16,183 bases of DNA from Candidatus Acetothermia bacterium (GTDB taxonomy: Bacteria; Bipolaricaulota; Bipolaricaulia; RBG-16-55-9; DRXL01): positions 1 to 16,183 of the forward strand of contig JAPWVB010000017.1 of assembly GCA_028275205.1 (NCBI GenBank), given 5' to 3'. The translations under genes and the position numbers were made by a program. Of the stretch, positions 12,838 through 16,183 are shown in pieces (within the stretch, counting starts at the first letter, position 1; every line of letters starts with the position of its first letter). The notes beneath the pieces are model-generated. The model was not told the origin of the DNA, ran no database searches, and saw nothing but the letters and a program-made list of their open reading frames with translations.

Positions 12838-14115
12838 ATGGCAGCAACAGTGGAGGCCAAACGGCAAGGCGAGCTGAAGATGCTCAAGACCGCGCGGTAC
12901 TTCTTCGACGTGGCCGCGCAGAAGCTCAAGCTTGAAGAGGGCTTGATAGAGCTCTTGCGGTATCCCAAGCGCCGGCTGATCGTCAACTTCCCGGTGCGCA
13001 TGGACAAGGGTCAGGTTGTCAACTTTGAGGGGTATCGAGTGCAGTGCCATCCGGTCTTGGGGCCGGGCAAGGGCGGCATCCGGTATCACCCGGACACGAC
13101 TTTAGAAGAAGTGGAAGCGCTGGCGATCTTGATGAACTGGAAGTGCGCGGTGGCGGGGCTGCCCTTCAGCGGGGCCAAGGGCGGGGTGCGCTGCAACCCT
13201 AAGGAGATGTCCGTTGGGGAGCTGGAGCGGCTCACGCGGCGCTATGCCGCGGAGATCGCGCCCATCATCGGCCCAGATATAGATATCCCCGCCCCGGATG
13301 TCTACACAAGCTCCCGCGAGATGGCCTGGATCGTGGACACGATCAGTATGCACCACAATGGGGAGTTCATGCCCGGGCTGGTGACGGGCAAGCCCATCTT
13401 GCTTGGAGGATCGTTGGGGCGCGAGACGGCTACCGCCCGCGGCGGCTTCTTCTGCACCCTCGAAGCCCTCAAACACCTCAACATGAAGATCGAAGGGGCA
13501 ACGGTCGCCATTCAGGGCTTTGGCAACGCTGGCTCGTATTACGCCCAATTTATGCAAGAAGCCGGCGCCAAGGTGATCGCCGTCAGCGACTCCAAGGGCG
13601 GCATCTACAACCCCAAGGGGTTGGACTACAAAGCCGTGCTGGCGTTCAAGCGTGAGACGGGCACGGTCGTGGGGTTCACGAGCGCAGACACGATCACCAA
13701 CGAAGAGCTGTTAGAGCTTCCGTGTAATATCTTGGCGCCGGCGGCCTTGGAGGACCAGCTGCATGAGGGCAACGCCCACAAGATCAAAGCCAAGCTCATC
13801 TGCGAGCTGGCCAACGGCCCGACCACTCAAGAGGCCGACGCGATCTTGCATGAGCGGGGGATCTTCGTCCTCCCTGATATTCTGGCGAACTCCGGCGGGG
13901 TGACAGTCAGCTACTTTGAGTGGGTCCAGGATCGCTATCGCTATTTCTGGGACGCCGAGCGCGTGGATGAGCGCTTGAAGATCTTCATGACGGAGGCATT
14001 CAAGCGCGTGCTGGAGATGCATCTGAAGCACAAGGTGGACATGCGCACGGCGGCGTTCATGACGGCAGTGGCGCGGGTAGCCGAGGCCGCTCGAGCCCGC
14101 GGCATGTACCCATAA
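12838..14115 (+). CDS. gdhA: glutamate dehydrogenase
   Basis: Interconverts glutamate and 2-oxoglutarate plus ammonia with NAD(P)(H). The 425 residues match the hexameric bacterial/archaeal class. GPGKGGIRYHP (from 75) and LPFSGAKGG with catalytic Lys114 form the active site, with PAPDV (Asp154) after it. GGSLGRETATARG (190-202) and the Rossmann motif GFGNAG (227-232) bind the nucleotide. The Asp-Ser after the second strand (AVSDS) is compatible with NAD(H), though cofactor choice is uncertain. Last gene of the operon, it feeds 2-oxoglutarate to the KOR encoded just upstream, or takes it for ammonia assimilation. A related leucine or phenylalanine dehydrogenase is unlikely given the length and active-site motifs. 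It converges on eamA, whose stop is 10 nt away. Confidence 0.95.
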   Translation: MAATVEAKRQGELKMLKTARYFFDVAAQKLKLEEGLIELLRYPKRRLIVNFPVRMDKGQVVNFEGYRVQCHPVLGPGKGGIRYHPDTTLEEVEALAILMNWKCAVAGLPFSGAKGGVRCNPKEMSVGELERLTRRYAAEIAPIIGPDIDIPAPDVYTSSREMAWIVDTISMHHNGEFMPGLVTGKPILLGGSLGRETATARGGFFCTLEALKHLNMKIEGATVAIQGFGNAGSYYAQFMQEAGAKVIAVSDSKGGIYNPKGLDYKAVLAFKRETGTVVGFTSADTITNEELLELPCNILAPAALEDQLHEGNAHKIKAKLICELANGPTTQEADAILHERGIFVLPDILANSGGVTVSYFEWVQDRYRYFWDAERVDERLKIFMTEAFKRVLEMHLKHKVDMRTAAFMTAVARVAEAARARGMYP

Positions 14116-14120
14116 GATAG

Positions 14121-14178
14121 ACTGTTCACCTTCGCCGGCCATTGGCCGGCGAAGATGTCCGGTCCAGGCGAAGCTTGG
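14121..14178. repeat. type B palindromic element at the gdhA-eamA junction
   Basis: CTTCGCCGGCCA (14130-14141) and TGGCCGGCGAAG (14143-14154) form a perfect 12-bp stem with a single central base. Bases 14152-14178 match the reverse complement of ileS 1882-1940 and its left flank at 23 of 27 positions, so this is a copy of the same element in the opposite orientation. On the minus strand it encodes the last residues of EamA and its stop codon. Lying between two convergent genes, the stem may also terminate transcription in both directions. Confidence 0.65.
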
Positions 14179-15067
14179 CAGGAGAGGGGCTTTGTGTCTG
14201 CCAGACACCCCCTAAGACGATCGCCCCTCCTACCAGCTGGAGCCAGGTGATCGGCTCGTGCAGCACAACGAAAGCTAGAGCAAACGTCACCACAGGCACG
14301 ATGTTGTTAAAGATCGCTGTGCGCGCGGCCCCAAGCTGTTGAATGCTGTACGACCAGATAAGATACGCCAAAGCAATAGAGAGACAACTTGTGTAGATGA
14401 TGCTCCCATACACAGAAAGCGGCAGAGCGCGCCAGTTCAGCGAGAGCAGATCGGGCAGAGCGAACGGCCACAGACCTGGAACTCCCAGTAACAGCCCTAC
14501 AGCCGAGACGTGCAGAGCTGAGTACCTCTCCAATAATCTCTTGGAGAGCACGGTATACCCTGCCCAGCAGATCGCTGCCCCAAGGGTCAGCAGGTTCCCC
14601 ACGAGGAGATCTTGTGTGGAGGAGTTTCCCTGGGGGCTACCCAGCGTGACGAGCACGACCCCTCCAAACGCCAGAGCGATCCCCACCCACGTCCGCGTGG
14701 AGATCCTCTCCCACCCGAGGGCCATCGCCAACAGGGCGGTCCAGATGGGGATCGTCCCGATGAGCAGCGACGAGATCGCCGAGGTCGTCAAGTCCAGCCC
14801 GATCGCAAAGAGCACTTGATAGCACGTGTTGCCCAGCAGTCCTACTCCTGCTAGCTTGAGCCAATCAGACCAAGGCATCTTTCTCTGGCGCTCGCGCACC
14901 AGCCAGATGCCCCCCATCAGCGCCGCGGCGACGGTCATGCGCACGGCATTAAATGCGAGAGGGGGAAGCTCACGAAAAGCCGCTTTCATCACGATGAAAT
15001 TAGCTCCCCAAATGAGGACCACCAGCACAAGCAACAGCTCAGCGAGCCGTTCAGAATTTTTTCTCAC
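14126..15067 (-). CDS. EamA/DMT-superfamily transporter
   Basis: A 313-residue inner-membrane protein with about ten hydrophobic segments in two EamA repeats (roughly residues 10-140 and 150-290). LIWGANFIVMKAAF in the first span and the glycine-rich ends of each repeat (GIALAFGGVVLVTLG and LQLVGGAIVLGGV) are family hallmarks. Members export metabolites such as amino acids; the substrate here cannot be read from sequence. The start is a GTG at 15067 with no ribosome binding site but a TATAAT just upstream, so the message may be leaderless. The C-terminal tail after GGVWQTQ (SPSPAKLRLDRTSSPANGRRR) is encoded by the type B repeat and is probably not part of the ancestral protein. No functional link with the operon is evident beyond proximity to amino-acid metabolism. 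Confidence 0.88.
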   Translation of the reverse strand: MRKNSERLAELLLVLVVLIWGANFIVMKAAFRELPPLAFNAVRMTVAAALMGGIWLVRERQRKMPWSDWLKLAGVGLLGNTCYQVLFAIGLDLTTSAISSLLIGTIPIWTALLAMALGWERISTRTWVGIALAFGGVVLVTLGSPQGNSSTQDLLVGNLLTLGAAICWAGYTVLSKRLLERYSALHVSAVGLLLGVPGLWPFALPDLLSLNWRALPLSVYGSIIYTSCLSIALAYLIWSYSIQQLGAARTAIFNNIVPVVTFALAFVVLHEPITWLQLVGGAIVLGGVWQTQSPSPAKLRLDRTSSPANGRRR

Positions 15068-15074
15068 GGCGGCG

Positions 15075-15080
15075 ATTATA
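15075..15080 (-). promoter_or_regulatory. -10 element for eamA
   Basis: On the minus strand this reads TATAAT, with its downstream end 7 nt before the GTG start codon at 15067. The predicted start of transcription is about 15068, at or next to the start codon. No convincing -35 is visible at 16-18 bp. Confidence 0.45.
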
Positions 15081-15152
15081 GCGGAAAAATCTGAAGAGGT
15101 CGAAGTCGGGCTCGCCTTGGCAGGACTACCCCATCTCTCGCTCCCCTTCGCT

Positions 15153-15181
15153 TTGACAAGCAGCTCCTTTTGGCGTATCTT
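15153..15181 (+). promoter_or_regulatory. sigma70-type promoter for the MNT-HEPN pair
   Basis: A perfect TTGACA (15153-15158), a 17-nt spacer and TATCTT (15176-15181). The predicted start is near 15188, only about 7 nt before the ATG at 15195, leaving no room for a normal ribosome binding site. Confidence 0.65.
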
Positions 15182-15194
15182 ACAGTGATGGGTT

Positions 15195-15512
15195 ATGGCA
15201 GTTCTTACGAGCTCAGCTGCCTTAGAACAGTTTCTGACTGAGGTGCGCCGACTCGCCCCTCAAGCCCGCTTGCTCTTATTCGGTTCGCAAGCCCGCCAGC
15301 AAGCAACGCCCAATTCCGACTACGATCTGCTCATTATCCTCCCCCAAGCCGATCCAGCTCTCAAAGAGGCAGTAGCGGAGCTGAGCGCCCAGCTGCTTGT
15401 GGACGAGGGGATCTTGATCTCGGCTTTTGTGATGAGCGAAGCAGAACTAGAGCGGCTGCGCTTTGAGCCGTTTATCCAGAATGCGCTCCGCGAGGGTATA
15501 TCCCTGCCATGA
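15195..15512 (+). CDS. MNT-type nucleotidyltransferase domain protein
   Basis: A minimal nucleotidyltransferase of the DNA polymerase beta superfamily, 105 residues. LLFGSQARQQATPNSDYDLLI contains the diagnostic GS-x10-D-x-D: Gly30, Ser31, Asp42 and Asp44. In characterised MNT-HEPN pairs the MNT protein is the antitoxin and inactivates its HEPN partner by adenylylation (HepT-MntA of Shewanella). The intact catalytic residues allow that role here, but activity is inferred. It is transcribed from its own TTGACA promoter with almost no leader, and its stop overlaps the HEPN ATG (ATGA). Confidence 0.88.
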   Translation: MAVLTSSAALEQFLTEVRRLAPQARLLLFGSQARQQATPNSDYDLLIILPQADPALKEAVAELSAQLLVDEGILISAFVMSEAELERLRFEPFIQNALREGISLP

Positions 15513-15925
15513 GGAGCGAACTGCGTCAGCAACTCCAGGCGATGCTGGAGAAGGCCCGCCGCAGCCTGAAGGCAGCGCGCAAGCACTGGCACGAGGGCGA
15601 CTACGATTTTGCCTCCGTGCGGGCTTACTATGCGGTCTTTCATGTGATGCAGGCAGCGCTGTTGACCAAGGGGCTGACTTTCTCGAAGCATTCTGGGGTG
15701 ATCAGTGGGTTTGCGCAGCACTTTCTCAGGCCGGGGATCTTTCCCAGGGAGTTCGGTCAGGCGATTACCAAGTTACGGCGCGACCGCGAGACCGGCGATT
15801 ACGGCTACCTGCTCCAGATCAGTCGGGAAGAAGCAGAGCAAGACCTGCGACACGCAGAGGAGATTGTTGAGCGCGTGGCAGCTTATGTGGAGGAGTTTAT
15901 GTCCAAGCTGGCTGGGGAACGCTAA
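15509..15925 (+). CDS. HEPN domain protein
   Basis: An all-helical HEPN protein of 138 residues, recognised by SVRAYYAVFHVMQAALLTKGLTFSKHSGVISGF and the later RETGDYG...SREEAEQDLRHAEEIV. R38-x6-H45 fits the loose R-x4-6-H pattern of HEPN ribonucleases, but this stretch is also a structural YYAxFH conserved in many non-toxic members, so toxicity cannot be claimed. The 4-nt overlap with the nucleotidyltransferase gene shows a two-gene unit. The alternatives are a type VII-like toxin-antitoxin module or a non-toxic housekeeping pair of the kind common in thermophiles. The end overlaps by 3 nt the stop of a small minus-strand ORF. Confidence 0.85.
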   Translation: MRSELRQQLQAMLEKARRSLKAARKHWHEGDYDFASVRAYYAVFHVMQAALLTKGLTFSKHSGVISGFAQHFLRPGIFPREFGQAITKLRRDRETGDYGYLLQISREEAEQDLRHAEEIVERVAAYVEEFMSKLAGER

Positions 15926-16035
15926 GGCTTGCTAGCCGCAGCCTGCTCCAGGGTGCGCAGGACCTCGTGCAGATCCATCTTCTGGAGCTTCGCCCAGATA
16001 TCCTCGCCCGTCAGCGAGAATCCTTTCCCAAGCAC
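15922..16035 (-). CDS. possible 37-residue ORF or gene remnant
   Basis: No family recognised. It starts at a GTG immediately after an in-frame stop and has no ribosome binding site. The product begins MLGKGFSLTGEDIWAKLQKM, then DLHEVLRTLEQAAASKP. It is charged, probably helical and has protein-like composition, which makes it more than a random ORF, but it could be the surviving tail of a degraded gene. It is convergent with the HEPN gene; their stop codons overlap. It fills most of the 160-bp gap between the HEPN gene and tyrS. Confidence 0.3.
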   Translation of the reverse strand: MLGKGFSLTGEDIWAKLQKMDLHEVLRTLEQAAASKP

Positions 16036-16048
16036 TTAAGCTAGGGAG

Positions 16049-16077
16049 TTGCATCTCGCAGGGCCCTTCGCTAAACT
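16049..16077 (+). promoter_or_regulatory. weak promoter candidate for tyrS
   Basis: TTGCAT (16049-16054), a 17-nt spacer and TAAACT (16072-16077). The match is partial. It would start transcription near 16084, 2 nt before the ATG, and no ribosome binding site is visible upstream of that ATG. Confidence 0.35.
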
Positions 16078-16085
16078 CACCCTAT

Positions 16086-16183
16086 ATGGTGAAGCGCTTC
16101 ACACCCGAAGAGCAGCTGCAGTTTCTCAAGCGCCGCGCGGTCGAGATCATCCCCGAAGATGATCTCCTCAAAAAATTAGAGCG
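16086..16183 (+). CDS. tyrS: tyrosyl-tRNA synthetase, N-terminal fragment (runs off window)
   Basis: The visible 32 residues read MVKRFTPEEQLQFLKRRAVE, then IIPEDDLLKKLE, which strongly resembles the N-terminus of bacterial TyrRS, where a (V/A)EII.EE.LL.KL helix precedes the HIGH-containing catalytic domain. The catalytic motifs lie beyond the window, so the call rests on this helix only. The ATG at 16086 and the adjacent in-frame GTG at 16089 are both possible starts; no ribosome binding site precedes either. Confidence 0.7.
   Translation, partial: MVKRFTPEEQLQFLKRRAVEIIPEDDLLKKLE

Noticed and set aside
15546..15653. Definite toxin call for the HEPN protein from R38-x6-H45
   Set aside because: The residues coincide with a structural YYAxFH helix conserved in HEPN proteins generally, so the motif alone does not show ribonuclease activity.

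Overview
This is a chromosomal window of about 16 kb, GC-rich and densely packed, from a bacterium that lives at least partly by anaerobic, ferredoxin-based metabolism. The tRNA synthetases, PurA and BirA are bacterial in type. The eight genes for two four-subunit 2-oxoacid:ferredoxin oxidoreductases (POR and KOR), together with glutamate dehydrogenase, suggest an anaerobe or microaerobe that oxidises or ferments amino acids, or uses reductive carbon fixation. A deep-branching, possibly thermophilic uncultured lineage such as Bipolaricaulota/Acetothermia would fit, but that placement is a guess from gene content and was not tested.

Layout. (1) 1-5289: a housekeeping block, with ileS (its 5' end lies outside the window), a 33-residue membrane peptide, birA and purA. 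(2) 5320-5664: what looks like a self-contained transcription unit. It has a good sigma70-type promoter, a 50-residue single-span membrane peptide with a ribosome binding site, and three consecutive hairpins, the last resembling a terminator. (3) 5682-14115: a control region with a perfect FNR-type palindrome and a second CRP/FNR-like site, followed by a tightly overlapping ten-gene operon: gltD-like flavoprotein, porG, porD, porA, porB, korD, korA, korB, korC, gdhA. (4) 14126-15067, minus strand: an EamA/DMT transporter convergent with gdhA. (5) 15195-15925: an MNT nucleotidyltransferase and HEPN pair with its own promoter. (6) 16086 to the end: the start of tyrS.

How the genes work together. 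GDH converts glutamate to 2-oxoglutarate. KOR oxidises 2-oxoglutarate to succinyl-CoA, and POR oxidises pyruvate (or branched 2-oxoacids) to the acyl-CoA; both reduce ferredoxin. The GltD-like flavoprotein at the head of the operon has Fe-S, FAD and NADP(H) motifs and is a plausible electron link between ferredoxin or the OFORs and the pyridine nucleotide pool. The FNR-type box suits enzymes of this oxygen-sensitive class.

The most unusual feature is a set of short palindromic elements lying in frame inside, or at the 3' ends of, conserved genes (two in ileS, one in birA, probably one in purA, and the tails of porD and eamA). They add 16-20 residues to otherwise ordinary enzymes and resemble in behaviour the Rickettsia palindromic elements. 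No gene-free stretch exceeds 300 bases; the longest, 5535-5776, holds the hairpins and the operators. I see no tRNA, rRNA, CRISPR array or insertion sequence.
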